Shown: positions 12,043 to 23,298, numbered from the stretch's first letter. The stretch: 64,000 nt of DNA from Powellomyces hirtus (GCA_025526995.1 JAHLKG010000004.1:1649958-1713957); one strand, 5' to 3'. Notes: generated by a model not told the origin, from the sequence alone. A program made the numbers and translations.

Positions 12043-13593
12043 ATGTGGCACCCTTTCACGATAGCGGCGATGGTGTGCGCCTGCCTGGCTCTCCTGATTA
12101 CACTCGCGGAAGTGATACTACGAACCCGAATTCTTTTGGAGTTGAGGCAACAGACAAAAAGGATCCTGCGGCTTCAAATTTTCATGCTCGGTAGTATACT
12201 GCTGTCGTGTATGGCCTGCTGCTCTCTAGTCAAGGCAGTACAGACGATTGCAGACGTCAAAGAGATGGTGACAGAGCTGGTGAAACCATCGATGCTGATG
12301 AATGACCACTTCATGACGATAAAGGACAACAACGCTACGTTTTTCCTTGCGCTACCGGAAATTGTCAGCAACAGTAATGATAAGGATAAAGTCATGCTGC
12401 TTACTAATGCTCGGATCCTGGTTGCCCTTGGAGCATTGATTCAAGGAGCTATGAATGAAGTGAAAACTCCTCTTCTGATACGTTTGTCAAAATACGTCGG
12501 TCAGTAGCAACACCCAAGCGCCCAACATGGGCGCTCGCATTCCACCTCAGCTTGAAGGAGCTTGCTGATCATTTGTCTTTCTGCGGTGGCTTTCAGAGGG
12601 GAGCAAATACGAACCAGGCTTCGCGTGGATCTCGTGCCCGCCTGCCCCCAAAACTACCCCGGAACTCCTCGCAGTGTACACTACTCCTGCGCAGCTGAAC
12701 GAAGGCTCGACTCTAGTTCTCATGACCGCGGCAACCCTGCAGTCTGAATTCGATGCTATAAGACCAACTTTGGAGGAATGGATTCCAAAGGGTAGGACAC
12801 TGAATATTGCGGTAACAATGTTTGGGTGGGCTCGGATACTTGGAGGTGAGAGCCAAAGTGGAGCGTATGAATGGCGGTCTTTCAATCTGGTGCTTTTACT
12901 GAAAATTGCCTTCTTCGGTTGCTACAACCAAAAGCATTCCTGTATGGCCTATCGGTACTGAACCGTTTTGCGCTATTCGAGAATGTGCTACTATTACCAA
13001 GATGGTTGATCCCAACGCTTCAAGTGGGAGCGGTGGGGGCCACAATAACTGGGGTTACTTTCCACATGCTTGTGTGGTGGGGTGACTGGAGTTTCTACCT
13101 CATAGTAGCGACTAGCATTCCCCACTTCTACGTGTTCCTATTGGACATTGTCGTGTCGACGCTGATGGTGCGCACGCTGGTCACCTTACCCACTGAGGCA
13201 AATGTTGGGGCTCGGACGGGGGTGCGAATCACGGTCCCATATGCGCAACTGTACTCGCTGTTTTCGTACCTGCTGCTCTCGCTCGTGGCGTCCATCGGTC
13301 TGGCGTCGATCGATACCGTTGTGGGGGGATACTTTCAGATGGAGATGACGGCGGTTCGAGAACTGCTGGTTATTTCGACGTACCTTTCCGGGTTTCGATT
13401 CCTTTCTGCTCTGCGTACTTTCCGCCACAGCATACACGAGTCATCTTCAAAGATTCCAGCAAGAGCCACTTTTACCCCAAGTGGCAGCAACTTGACGCCG
13501 AGGGCCTCCAAGAGCGGGCATCCGCTAGGCACACATACGCGCATGAATGACGAGACAGTCAGTCCAGGAGCGGTTCCAGGAGCGATTGTATAA
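12043..13593 (+). CDS. Multi-pass membrane protein of unknown function
   Basis: Not recognised as a known family. Best model has three exons: 12043-12499, 12597-12845, 12935-13593 (454 residues). The donor of intron 1 is GTCAGT and the acceptor of intron 2 lacks a strong pyrimidine tract, so the second junction is less certain; phases agree throughout. The N-terminal segment (about residues 4-25) and a second segment starting LQIFMLGSILLSC are hydrophobic. A soluble stretch of about 120 residues follows, then at least three more strongly hydrophobic segments (VGAVGATITGVTFHMLVWW, the segment starting WSFYLIVATS, and one starting LYSLFSYLLLSLVASIG). The tail is Ser/Thr/Pro-rich. Overall this is a 5-7 TM protein with a cytosolic or luminal tail. 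It could be a lineage-specific receptor or channel, but no motif supports that. Confidence 0.6.
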
Positions 13594-14063
13594 TTTTTCA
13601 TCCCTGTCAGGGCGTAGGCATTCGATCACACATTTTTTCTTTGTTGGATATCAACCATTGAACAGAAAAACGCGCGGAGGACGATGTATATATAGACAGG
13701 GATCGGGGCCGAAGTTCTGTTTGCATAATGGTTTGGACTGCACTATACATCCACTCCGGTCCGCGATACGCCAAAGGCAGCTCGCTAATTGTTGCCCACT
13801 TACTGTATACTACATGGCCCCACATGGGAAAGATGCTGGTTAGTGGTCTTCCGCCATGGCCTATGATATTGCGATCACGACTAATCACAGCATCTTCATG
13901 GGCGTACCTTTACTCGCTGATCCCACACGGCCGTTCTTACATGGTAAACCTATGACCGTTGATATCCTGGTGGCCGATTGACTTCGCGCGCGCACAAATA
14001 AAATCAAACAACGGCATAATGACATCAACATTAAAATATATGGACTATTCCGGTGAAAACTGA
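13594..14063. other. Intergenic spacer before a retroelement remnant
   Basis: About 470 bp without a supported gene. The in-frame TGA at 14061 marks the 5' limit of recognisable retroelement sequence. Confidence 0.4.
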
Positions 14064-14786
14064 AAAGAATGGCTTCCATTAGTTGAATTTGCTATCAATT
14101 CAACCCCTCGCCGACTTCTTAATGGTTTGACACCCTACGAAGTCGAACTTGGTCGAACACCGCAAGCACCTGGGTGGACTATTCCGCCCCATCTTCTCAA
14201 TGCCATGACTGCACCCAAACGCGAAGACATTATTCGAATGCGAACTGCAGCTACCGAAATCACTCGAATTGTCCAACAACTACTACGTGATGCGCAGGAT
14301 CGATATGAGTTACGATTTAATGTCGGTCAAAATCCCATTACCTTTTCCATTGGAGATCAGGTTGACCTTAACAGGACTGATTTAACTGTTGAATTCAATG
14401 ACATCAAACCGGACAAACTACTTCCGAAATGGATAGGCCCATTCCGTGTTATGGAGAAAGGACCACATCCCGATACTTATCGATTGGACCTTGAAGGCAC
14501 CGCTATTGGCAATATTTGGCCATACTTCCATGTCAATGTTTTACGACCCCACGTCGCATCTGAGCATCCATTACGCAAACACACACCGTCTCCTGAAGAA
14601 CCCGTCATTATCCGTGGGCAACCGGAATACGCTATTGAGAAGATCCTCAGCGCGCAACGTCAAAGAAATAAACGTGAATTTCTTCTCAAATGGGTTGGAT
14701 ACTCAGATCCCACTTGCGAACCTGAAGCGGCATTACGTAACACTGAAGCCTTTAAGATTTGGCATGCAAATCATTGCTCATTGTAA
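14064..14786 (+). pseudogene. Ty3/gypsy chromovirus pol remnant: integrase C-terminus and chromodomain
   Basis: Truncated remnant of a Ty3/gypsy pol gene. It begins inside the integrase C-terminal part (frame reading EWLPLVEFAINSTPRRLLNG, then TPYEVELGRTP), continues through the GPY/F-type region (PKWIGPFRVMEKGPHPDTYRL, YFHVNVLRP), and ends with a chromodomain (PEYAIEKIL, then REFLLKWVGYSDPT). The reverse transcriptase, RNase H and catalytic integrase are missing. An in-frame TGA lies at 14061-14063 where Trp would be expected. No LTR was found on either side. It is a different family from the full-length Ty3/gypsy element at 23-31 kb, because the chromodomain sequences differ clearly. Confidence 0.85.
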
Positions 14787-15812
14787 CTACCAAACCGTAA
14801 GACGCTGCACGGAAGCGCAGCGTCATTGGCAGAATACGGCGCTTGCTGAACAACTACAAGGAAGCGCAGCGCCAGCCTTGGGACGCAGCGCCTACTGACC
14901 TATTTTTTGGTCAAATCATTTATTTTGCATTGAACCCATAGAAATGGATAGAATGGTAGCACTTACTTCTATAGTTTACATTTGTAAACTTCCGCGTATA
15001 CATCGCGAAGAGGCAGATGAATTTTCCTGCTTGAGCTCTTCTATGCTCCATACTGCGTATATTGCAAGACAAAGTATAGTGACCAATGTCCTGCTTCATA
15101 CCGCACTCAATGGAGTAGCGATGTTTTCCAATACTTAACAAAGTATTGACAATTCTATAAAGGTTGTGACTCAATGCCATAAATAAATAGGCTTGAGTCA
15201 ACGGGGACTGTCATACACCCCGCGTCCAAAGATACTATCTTTCAAGCCACTGGTTTGATTTCCAAACGACGCGGATCGAAGTTGGGCAAGCAATGGCGGA
15301 AACAAGCCTCATCCTATCTCATTATCACATGCAGCCTGAAACAAAGATAATGCGTGTTTTTGTACTCGGTGAACTCACTGCTGTATCCGCGATAAGAAAG
15401 CGGCTTAATAATTGTTGCAATAAGCGGAAATGGGCATGAGGTATAAATAGTACAGTGCTTCCTGCTCCCGTTTAAGAAATATATTGTCTTCTGAACCCAC
15501 ACTGGTGTTCTATTCCTTGTTTTATTCGCCCTAAGACACTGAAAAACCACTTGTATTACACACGTCTCTTTGAACAAGTGAAAAACAACACATGTTACAC
15601 TTGTGTTATTCTTTGGCAAAAATAAACAATGTGTGTTGTTGAGTAAAACAAAAAAATATGCAGATTCTATCATGAGTAAAGTGCTAACCTTAATTCACAG
15701 AAGTTTAAGTCAGTTAAAGGTTTGAGAACGTGATGCAACTGTACATCAAGATTCTCACAGTGCACCACAATGTGCCAGTTAGCTTTGATGAGTGATATAT
15801 ATAATATTATTT
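14787..15812. other. Gene-less AT-rich stretch
   Basis: About 1 kb. The first 110 bp contain several GGAAGCGCAGCG-like repeats that may be leftover retroelement sequence. Beyond that no gene, LTR or RNA was recognised. Confidence 0.4.
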
Positions 15813-16062
15813 TGTGGTTGATCTGAGGTGCAAGGTACTTAGATCAAATACTATCCCTCTTTTGAGGAGTACTACCTGCAAGCGCGTACCTAAGTGGGCC
15901 TGTATACTGACATAGCTGAAAAGACGACATGGGAAAGTGGTCTGAGAACCAAAATGTCTCAACACACGACTTGAACAATGTATAAACAAATGAAAATGTG
16001 TGGCCAGTTTTAATTTAAAGATAGTATTTGACCTAAGTACCTTGCACCTCAGATCATCCACA
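15813..16062. repeat. MITE-like inverted-repeat element
   Basis: About 43-bp terminal inverted repeats at 15813-15855 and 16020-16062, differing at only a few positions; each arm contains GATCTGAGGTGCAAGGTACT or its complement. They enclose about 165 bp without a supported gene, and AT-rich sequence containing TAATATT flanks both sides. The structure fits a non-autonomous DNA transposon. No transposase and no clear target-site duplication could be assigned. Confidence 0.7.
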
Positions 16063-16345
16063 GAGTAATATTCTATATATTGCCGCTATTATTCACAACA
16101 TAATATTATATATATTTTGCTACTATTCATGCTTGGTAAAATGATTGACAACTTCGCGGTGGGTGCCGTCTGCCGGAGTGCGGGAGAGAAGCTGTGCCAA
16201 CTTGGCTTCGTAGTTCACTTGGGACTCTACCAAGCACCAAGTCTTGGCAAGCCCAGCATTCTTTTTCCTCCGTAATGCTTCTATGAACGTTTTTTTGTTC
16301 TGCATAAATAACAGTTAGCCTACATCAGCACGAGTCCATTAACAA
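16063..16345. other. Spacer between the MITE-like repeat and the Ty1/copia element
   Basis: A 60-residue minus-strand frame at 16123-16305 is open but not recognised. The last five bases, AACAA (16341-16345), are the 5' copy of the copia target-site duplication. Confidence 0.5.
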
Positions 16346-16600
16346 TGTTGAAACTGGACTTGTGAGATAAACCTGTCAAATTGACAGCGCTCCAAGACCC
16401 CACGACACTTCTGCTGCACACTGGCGCTTCATTTAACCACGTATGATTAGATAGCTTGCACAGCCACTTTTGTTCTTTTTAGCGTAGATCTCTTTCACCC
16501 ATTGTTCTACACTTAACAACACAATCATTCCATTGTTATTGAAAGTGTTGAGCTAGCTTTCCTCTGTTGCACTACCCCTTAACCGGACCTACGCACAACA
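16346..16600 (+). repeat. 5' LTR of the Ty1/copia element
   Basis: 255 bp, starting TGTTGAAACTGG and ending ACGCACAACA. It matches the copy at 21419-21673 over its whole length with scattered substitutions. Confidence 0.95.
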
Positions 16601-16614
16601 GGTTATGAGCCCTG
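16601..16614 (+). promoter_or_regulatory. Primer-binding site resembling a half-tRNA-Met primer
   Basis: The bases directly after the 5' LTR, GGTTATGAGCCCTG, are complementary to the anticodon arm of a CAU (Met) tRNA rather than to a tRNA 3' end. Copia in Drosophila uses such an internally cleaved initiator tRNA. The assignment is inferred from complementarity only. Confidence 0.55.
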
Positions 16615-16681
16615 ATAGCCCGCTCAACGCTTAAAACAACAAGTTTCCTGTATCCTTCTTCTTGTTGTTCAATACTCAATC

Positions 16682-19600
16682 ATGCCATTGTCCTGTAGCC
16701 CCGTTCGGACCCGGTCCGGAACAAACACTGCGTCTGCGCCGATGCAGGCTTCTGCAAATGGGGGTCCTTGCAGTAAGGACGACAGAGGTCGAGCCGGTCA
16801 ACCTGACAACACAGTTGTCGCTAAGGAGTATTTGGAGAAGGCGCTGTTGAAATCCCAACACATTACCGCCGAAATGCAGGAATGCATGCTGCTAGAATTG
16901 CAGCGACTCGCCGCTGAGTCACAACGAGAGATGATGGAGAAGATGATCTCCAATTTTGCACAGATGCAAATGCAGACGGCCGCTGCTGCAAACTCTTGGG
17001 TCTTCCCGGAATACCGCCCAGACTCTTGTTCATTGAAGAACTCTTCTCCCACTTCGTCCTCAATGAATCCCATTGCAAAGGAGCTTCTTAAGCAGGTTCC
17101 TAACTTCAACAGCGATGTGAGCAGTCCGCAACTGCTTCTTGAATTCATGGCAAAACTAGATGACTTCTTTGAGGTTGCATACCTTCCGCCGCTTCTCGAA
17201 ACGAAGATGGCGGTGAGCAAACTCACATCCACCGCTCACATTTGGTGGGGGATTCAGAAAAGCCAGGGGACTGCTCCCCAAGCGTGGAATCTTTTCTAAA
17301 CAGCGCTACATCTGAGGTTCACACCACCAGCGTTCAGTTCAATGATCCGTGATAAGCTGGATGATCTCTTGCAATCCACGTCCATTGTTGCATACCACAA
17401 TGTGTTCAACAAGCTTGTCATGCAGATCCCCAACATGAACAAAGGAGAGATCGAGCACCGCTATCTCAAGGGACTCAAACGATCTACTCGGCCATCATCT
17501 CGAAGGATCTCTTGGATCTAGATGTCATGCAGGAAGCTGCAACTCGTCAGGAACAACTTACCTCAGAGCAGGGTGCCCGCGCGCCCAAAAACGAGTCTCG
17601 CATTGAAGCTCATGTGATGCACAGCGGCCCGGCTGCCAACGCCAACGTCAACGCACATGCGCATCGAAAACCGTGGAAAACGTATCCACGGAAGGATTCA
17701 CAACAACGTCGCCGCTTAGTCCCAGGGTCTCCTTGTCACCTCTGTGACCAAACTGGTCATTGGATGAAGGACTGCCTGCAAATGAGAAACGCGCGTGCGC
17801 TTCTCAAACAACATCAGCAAGGACCCGGTGCTGAAGCAAACCTTGTTTTGGCAACGAACCACCGATCCTCGCACTCAATTGCTCTTGACTCTTGCGCAAC
17901 GCATCACGTCATCAAGGACTCTATCCTTCTCACCGACCTGCGACCCATCCCGGCAGTTCAAATCAGCGTCGCAAATGGCAAAAACCTCATCGCCCGTCAA
18001 GCAGGCACGCTCACCGTCAGCAACAACGACACGGACAAAGCTATAGTCTGCATCGACGCGCTCTACGTACCCGACGCAAGCCGCAATCTGGTTTCCACAT
18101 CGCCCTTGAACCAGGAGGGTTATGTGATTACGTTCTCAACTAAAGGTTCCTCTATTTCAAAGGACGGCCGCGTCATCCTGCCGCTCCGCCACAACGGAAA
18201 CCTGCCATTTATCGATGGCTACGTTGAGACCACTGCCGCTGCCTTTGCAACCGAAGCTGCAAAACAAAGGACCGCAATGTCTATAAACTATGGCATCAAC
18301 GCTTTGGGCACATCGGACAACAAGCGCTTCAAGCTGCGAATCTGATCTATTCTCTCGATCTGCCAAACAACATTGAACCGGAGCACGCGCTGTGCTCCGG
18401 CTGCTCCCTTGGTAAATCCACTCGGCTGCCCTTCAATGGGCAAAACTCTCGACCTGCGACCAAACCTCTTGATCGCATACATTCGGACATCCTTGACATG
18501 GGCACCAGTCTTCTCTCTCTCTCTGGCGCCCGCTACATCCTCACGTTCATTGACGAATACACACGGTATTCTGTCATCTACCCCCTCAAGACCAAAGATC
18601 AAAGCAACAATTATTGGCAAAACTATTGCGCATACGCTGAATGTCATCTCGACTCCAAGATCAAGGAGCTGCGCTGCAATAACGGCGGTGAATACTATCC
18701 TCTACAGACTGAGCTGCTCGCCGACGGGATCACGTTAAACCCCACTCATCCGTACTCCTCTCAGCAAAATGGCATTGCTGAACGGTTCAACTGTACGCTC
18801 ATGGACCAGGTCCGAGCGATTCTTCATGACAGCCGCGCTCCTTTCAAAGTTTGGGGAGAAGTCGCTATGGCCGTCAACTATCTGCGTCAACGGACGCCAT
18901 CATCGTCTCTCAACGGAGAGACCCCATACCAACGTTGGTTTGGAACCCCTGCCGATGTATCAAATCTCCGCACCATCTGGAGCGAGGCCTATATACATCA
19001 ACCTGTACGCCGTCGCACACACCGCAAGCTTGGGGCTCGCGCTGTTGGACCGTTCCGACTAGTGGGATATCACCCCACTAAACAAGGCAACTACTGCCTC
19101 TATGATCCCTTGACGGATTTGATCATTGACGCACGAGACATCACAATCAACGGGGCTGATTACATCAGCCCTGTTGCTCAGAGCGACACCGCTCCCGAAT
19201 ATGTGGTTGAGCGCATCTTACTCTCTTGCAACGGCAAAGGGGGAGAGGAATTCCTGGTCAAGTGGCTTGGCTACGACGAACCAACATGGGAACCCTTGAC
19301 AATGTCTAGGACTCAGAGGCCCTGACGCGATTCACCGGAATCAAAGATGACAGCACACCCGTAATTGCCGAATTGCATGCCGCATGCAGCACTGACATCG
19401 ACGTGCCCGCCACTTACCAGGCGGCGGTCAACTCGCCGTATGCAAAAGAGTGGAAACAAGCGATCGACGCCGAACTCTTATCTCACCGCACTAACAAGAC
19501 GTGGGACACGGATACCATGCAAACACCGCCCGGCACTCACCTTGTCGATTCCAAATGGGTCTTCAAAGTCAAACGCAACGCCGATGGTTCCATCTAGAAG

Positions 19601-20962
19601 TTCAAAGCTTGCCTTGTCACCCAAGGCTTCACGCAGTGTGAACGCATTGACTTCAATGAAACATATGCGCCCGTCGTCAAGTTCAACACCTTGCGGGTGC
19701 TACTTGCGCTTGCCGCTAAGCTTGACCTTCACGTCCATCAAATGGACGTCATCACCGCATTTCTCAACGGAGATCTCGACGTAGAGATCTGGATGCGGCT
19801 TCCAGCCGGCGTTGCCGACGACATCGTCAAACTACGCCGGTCTCTTTACGGCCTTAAACAATCACTGCGCCTATGGAACAAGGTTCTCGACTCCTTTCTT
19901 CAACAGCTCAGGTTCTCAGTATCAGAACTCGACACCGCGCTCTACATCAAGCAGACTGACAACACAAAGATCCTGATTGTTGCGGTCTACGTGGATGATC
20001 TCACAATTTTCGCATCAGACCTCAATGACCTGCTCGCTCTCAAATCCGCGCTTGCCGAACGCTTCAAGATGGAGGACATGGGGGAGATCTCTCTCCTTCT
20101 TGGTCTTCAGATTACGCCCAACCGGTCAAAGCGCTGCATCACCGTCGGCCAACAGAAGTACATCAAAGACATGATCGACAAGTTTAACCTTAAAGGCATG
20201 CGGCCGCATCACATCCCGATGGACCTGAACTTACATCTAAATGCAAACAATGGAGCCGACGCCCTTGACACATCAGGAATCAAGGAATATCATTCGATCA
20301 TTGGAACCCTAATGTATCTGATGTTAGGGACTTGCCCCAACCTGGCCTAGTCAGTCTCCCGCTTATCTCAGTTTCTGGCAGAGACGGCTGCACACATGAC
20401 GGCTGCAAAGAAGGTTTGCGCGTACGCAAACACAACCAGTGATCTCTCTCTTGTCTTCAAAGATGAGGGAGACATTGTCGGATATTCGGATGCCGATTAC
20501 GCACGCTGTATGGACACGCGTTGCTCAACCTCTGGCTATGTATTCATGCTCAACAGAGCTGCCATTTCATGGAAATCTCAATGTCAAAAATCAACCGCGC
20601 TATCCACAGCAGAAGCAAAATACATTGCACTCGCGGAATGTGCAAAGGAAGCACTCTGGATCCGGAGTCTCCTATCCGACCTGTCAGCAACGGAGCAGAC
20701 AACAGTTCTCATCTATGAGGACAATCAGGCCGCTATCAAGCTTGCTGCCAATCTGACGCATCACCAATGAACCAAACACATTGATGTCCGTTATCACTTC
20801 TTGCGAGGCCTTGTTGGTAATGAGCGCATTCACCTACAGTACATTGAGTCCAAGCTCGTGCTTGCTGACGCCTTGACAAAACCACTACCTCGCCCATTAC
20901 TTAACGATCTGCGACATCGAACTGGACTCCGAACAAAATCAGATTACACTAAATTTAGTTGA
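16682..20962 (+). pseudogene. Ty1/copia gag-pol polyprotein with chromodomain, multiply disrupted
   Basis: Gag starts at ATG 16682. TAA at 17297-17299 interrupts the frame after WNLF, and a frameshift near 17480 leads to the CCHC knuckle (CHLCDQTGHWMKDC) and protease (DSCATHH). A frameshift near 18285 leads to the GAG-pre-integrase motif (LWHQRFGHIG) and the integrase core starting near RIHSDILDMG. The usual SDNGGE motif reads CNNGGE, with Asp replaced by Asn at 18678. A chromodomain follows at about 19191-19350 (EYVVERIL, FLVKWLGYDEPTWEPL). Reverse transcriptase has VYVDDL and RNase H has YSDADYA and STAEAKYIAL. Further stops lie at 19595, 20348 and 20768. The order and motifs are certain; the copy is a pseudogene. 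Confidence 0.93.
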
Positions 20963-21394
20963 AATACACTCGCCGCAACCACAATCTCAATCGATGATCT
21001 GACTTGTTGCATTTCGGGCAGCGTACTTCTCCACTCTGATGCACCAGACCCCGTGAACAGCTCTCACACAGAAAACAGGGGTCATTTTTCCACAGGCGTG
21101 CGGTGTCCGACAGTCCTTTATTGTATAACACAGTGCACACCGTTTTCTTGTCACGTCCCCTTCAAAGAGGTTAATCCACAACTTCCTGTGCAATACAAAA
21201 CATTAATACCCTGAAACCAGCACAACGGAACTCCTTCCTCACCTGCAGATAGCACATCTGCGTGCAGCGTTGTCAAGTGCCACCCAACTATACTGCAAAC
21301 ATTTAAAGCAAAACAGGTGTCCGCAGCTCCCACAGAATTCGGCATCTCGAAAAAGACAAATGGGACACTTTGGAGCTTGAGCATTTTGTGGCAT
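20955..21394 (-). pseudogene. Antisense double-RING zinc-finger gene inside the Ty1/copia element
   Basis: Lies antisense between pol and the 3' LTR; its 3' end overlaps the end of pol by 8 bp. Exon 1 (21394-21243) starts MPQNAQAPKCPICLF and holds a complete RING-HC pattern: CPIC, then CGHLFCFKC, then CAIC. A GTGAGG donor at 21242 and a GCACAG acceptor before 21185 join in phase (intron 57 bp). Exon 2 has a second zinc-ligand set: CALC, HACGK, then PCFLCESC and CPKC. These last pairs are in the next frame, so a one-base loss in the A5 run near 21091 breaks this copy, in line with decay of the sense genes. RING domains usually act as ubiquitin E3 ligases or protein-binding modules; the role here is unknown. 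Confidence 0.75.
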
Positions 21395-21404
21395 GTTTGG
21401 TCAC

Positions 21405-21418
21405 AAAAGTTGGGGGAG
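21405..21418 (+). promoter_or_regulatory. Polypurine tract of the Ty1/copia element
   Basis: AAAAGTTGGGGGAG directly precedes the 3' LTR and is the expected plus-strand primer site. Confidence 0.8.
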
Positions 21419-21673
21419 TGTTGGAACTGGACTTGTGAGATAAACCTGTCAAATTGACAGCGCTTCAAAACCCCACGCCACTTCTGCTGCGCACTGGTGC
21501 TTCATTTAACCACGTATGATTAGATAGCTTGCACAGCCACCTTTCTTCTTCTTAGCGTAGATCTCTTTCACCCATCGTTTTACACTTAACAACACAATCA
21601 TTCCATTGTCATTGAGAGTGTCGAGCTAGCTTTCCTCTGTTGCACTACCCCTTAACCGGATTTACGCACAACA
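21419..21673 (+). repeat. 3' LTR of the Ty1/copia element
   Basis: 255 bp, starting TGTTGGAACTGG and ending ACGCACAACA, followed by the AACAA target duplication. Confidence 0.95.
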
Positions 21674-21754
21674 AACAACACACAAGCTTATTTTTACTAG
21701 TCTGGCAATGTACTCCCGATCTTTATCGTTGCTTGAGGCACATGCATCCGCTTG

Positions 21755-21855
21755 GACGGTCAAATAGTTTTTATAGTCATTGTAGTTCGCTAATGGCTGC
21801 TCCTCTAGGAATTCTGTGGAGTTAGGGTTAGATGCACTTTTTTTTATTTTAATTT
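21755..21855 (-). pseudogene. Fragment related to the small secreted peptide at 40.5 kb
   Basis: The minus strand reads STEFLEEQPLANYNDYKNYL, closely matching PTEFLEERPLADYDEYKKYL of the peptide gene at 40485-40676. The surrounding frame extends from 21952 to 21662 but lacks a clear signal peptide and is embedded in AT-rich repeats. It may be a decayed paralogue or an exon whose other parts are not visible. Confidence 0.55.
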
Positions 21856-21856
21856 T

Positions 21857-22316
21857 GCAAGTGACTGTCACACAAGTATGTTTATGCATAAATTTGTAAA
21901 ATTGTAAAATATACAATATATTTTTTTTTTCAAAAACGTTTTGGGAAAACACATTGAATAGTCAAATAATTAAAGAAAAACTTATTTTCATTTATATGGT
22001 AAATATAATACTTTATGTCTATTGTAAAAACATTTCAAGTGCACAACTCTTTAACTCAACAATACTGTGTACAGATATATAATTCAACAATATGCTACAA
22101 ATTTTAAGCGAATTGTAGCAATCTTACCCCATTGTGTTATATTAAAGTTGCAAGTAACTGTCATAGTTTTAAAAATTGTAAAATATACGACTTTTTTTTT
22201 TATTAAAACATTTTAAGAAAAAACATCGAATAGTCAAATATTTAAAAAAAAAAACTCATTTTCATTTATATAGTAAATATAATAATTTATGTTTGTAGTA
22301 AAAACATTTCAAGTGC
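21857..22316. repeat. Imperfect direct repeat in AT-rich DNA
   Basis: Two related blocks, about 21857-22042 and 22150-22316. Both start GCAAGT(G/A)ACTGTCA, both contain GAATAGTCAAAT and TTTTCATTTATAT, and both end AAAACATTTCAAGTGC. Homopolymer runs differ in length. Origin unknown. Confidence 0.75.
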
Positions 22317-23019
22317 TTCACAGGACCAACAGTCTTTGTACCCTGTAAGAGTATCTCCACCGGTTGACTGAAACACTTGAAGTTGGCCCAATAGCTGCTG
22401 ACATCAGCCATGATTTGATTGAACGCTGAATCTGTAGCATTTCAATTTCAGTTTGCAGCCCCAGTTGTTGATTCCCTAAATGCTCCAAGACGTCGGTAAA
22501 TGCGTCCAAACATGGGTTTATTATAACAACAAAGGACGCTTTGATAGTTGATAGTAGAAAATACTGTGTATTATTGTGTGTTGTAAGGTAACAAGAGCGG
22601 AAGGGTGACCAGCAGCTGACAGCTTTATATAATGCGTGTCAGGGTGGCGTGTATAATTTATCCGGGAGGTGCTTTATTGCCTATGAGTCAGGAGTCATGT
22701 GTATCACCAATGCAGCGGGTGGCCAGCCCGAGCAAAGGATCTTGTATAATGTAATCCAAAAAGAACAAAAAAGTATAAGAATATGAGGTTTCCCCGACAT
22801 TTATGGTGTCCAAACATGGATTCATGAGAGTGCACTCCTGCAGAGCGCAATTGTGCTGTGTGCACTGTTGCAGGACTGTGCCACACAGAACGCGACACAG
22901 AACCCGCGTGCATGTGTCACAAAGAAACACGGTCCTGCAAGCCACCTGAGTGCACTAGATCTAGAAAATGTACAACCTCATAAGCCTTAAATTGGACACC
23001 TTTACCCAGCGGTCTGGGA
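22317..23019. other. Gene-less stretch up to the Ty3/gypsy element
   Basis: About 700 bp. A minus-strand frame at 22688-22945 encodes a Cys-rich segment (CDTCTRVLCRVLCGT, then QQCTQHNC) without an assignable family. AGGAG at 23020-23024 is the 5' target duplication of the next element. Confidence 0.4.
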
Positions 23020-23024
23020 AGGAG

Positions 23025-23298
23025 TGTAATGAGGCGTGGCTCACCAGCCTAAGCCTAGACACGCGTCAGGAAGGGTCCCGCGCGAGATGGATGCTAGCGT
23101 CAGCATCCCGAAGGGTACAGGACCTCAGGGTGGCCACGGATGGCCATCACGTGACCAGGGCCGCTCCGCGGCCTAGAAGAAAAGTAGGAATGCTCCAACA
23201 AAGGCGCATTCAAGACTTAGAGATCTTACAGTAGAATTAGACATAGGGAATTCCCGAATAGAAGACTAGACTCTGGCAACGGACCTAGTATTATTACA
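23025..23298 (+). repeat. 5' LTR of the Ty3/gypsy element
   Basis: 274 bp; matches 30711-30985 with scattered substitutions. Confidence 0.95.

Larger units (their letters stand above)
16346..21673 (+). mobile_element. Ty1/copia LTR retrotransposon with chromodomain, full length but mutated
   Basis: A 5.3-kb element with two 255-bp LTRs (TG...CA ends) flanked by a perfect 5-bp target duplication, AACAA at 16341-16345 and 21674-21678. Internal order is PBS, gag with CCHC knuckle, protease, integrase, chromodomain, reverse transcriptase, RNase H, an antisense RING gene, polypurine tract. Integrase precedes reverse transcriptase, which defines Ty1/copia. The coding region carries several frameshifts and stops and the second catalytic Asp of integrase is changed, so this copy is unlikely to be autonomous. 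The LTRs differ at a modest number of positions, so the insertion is not brand-new. Confidence 0.95.
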
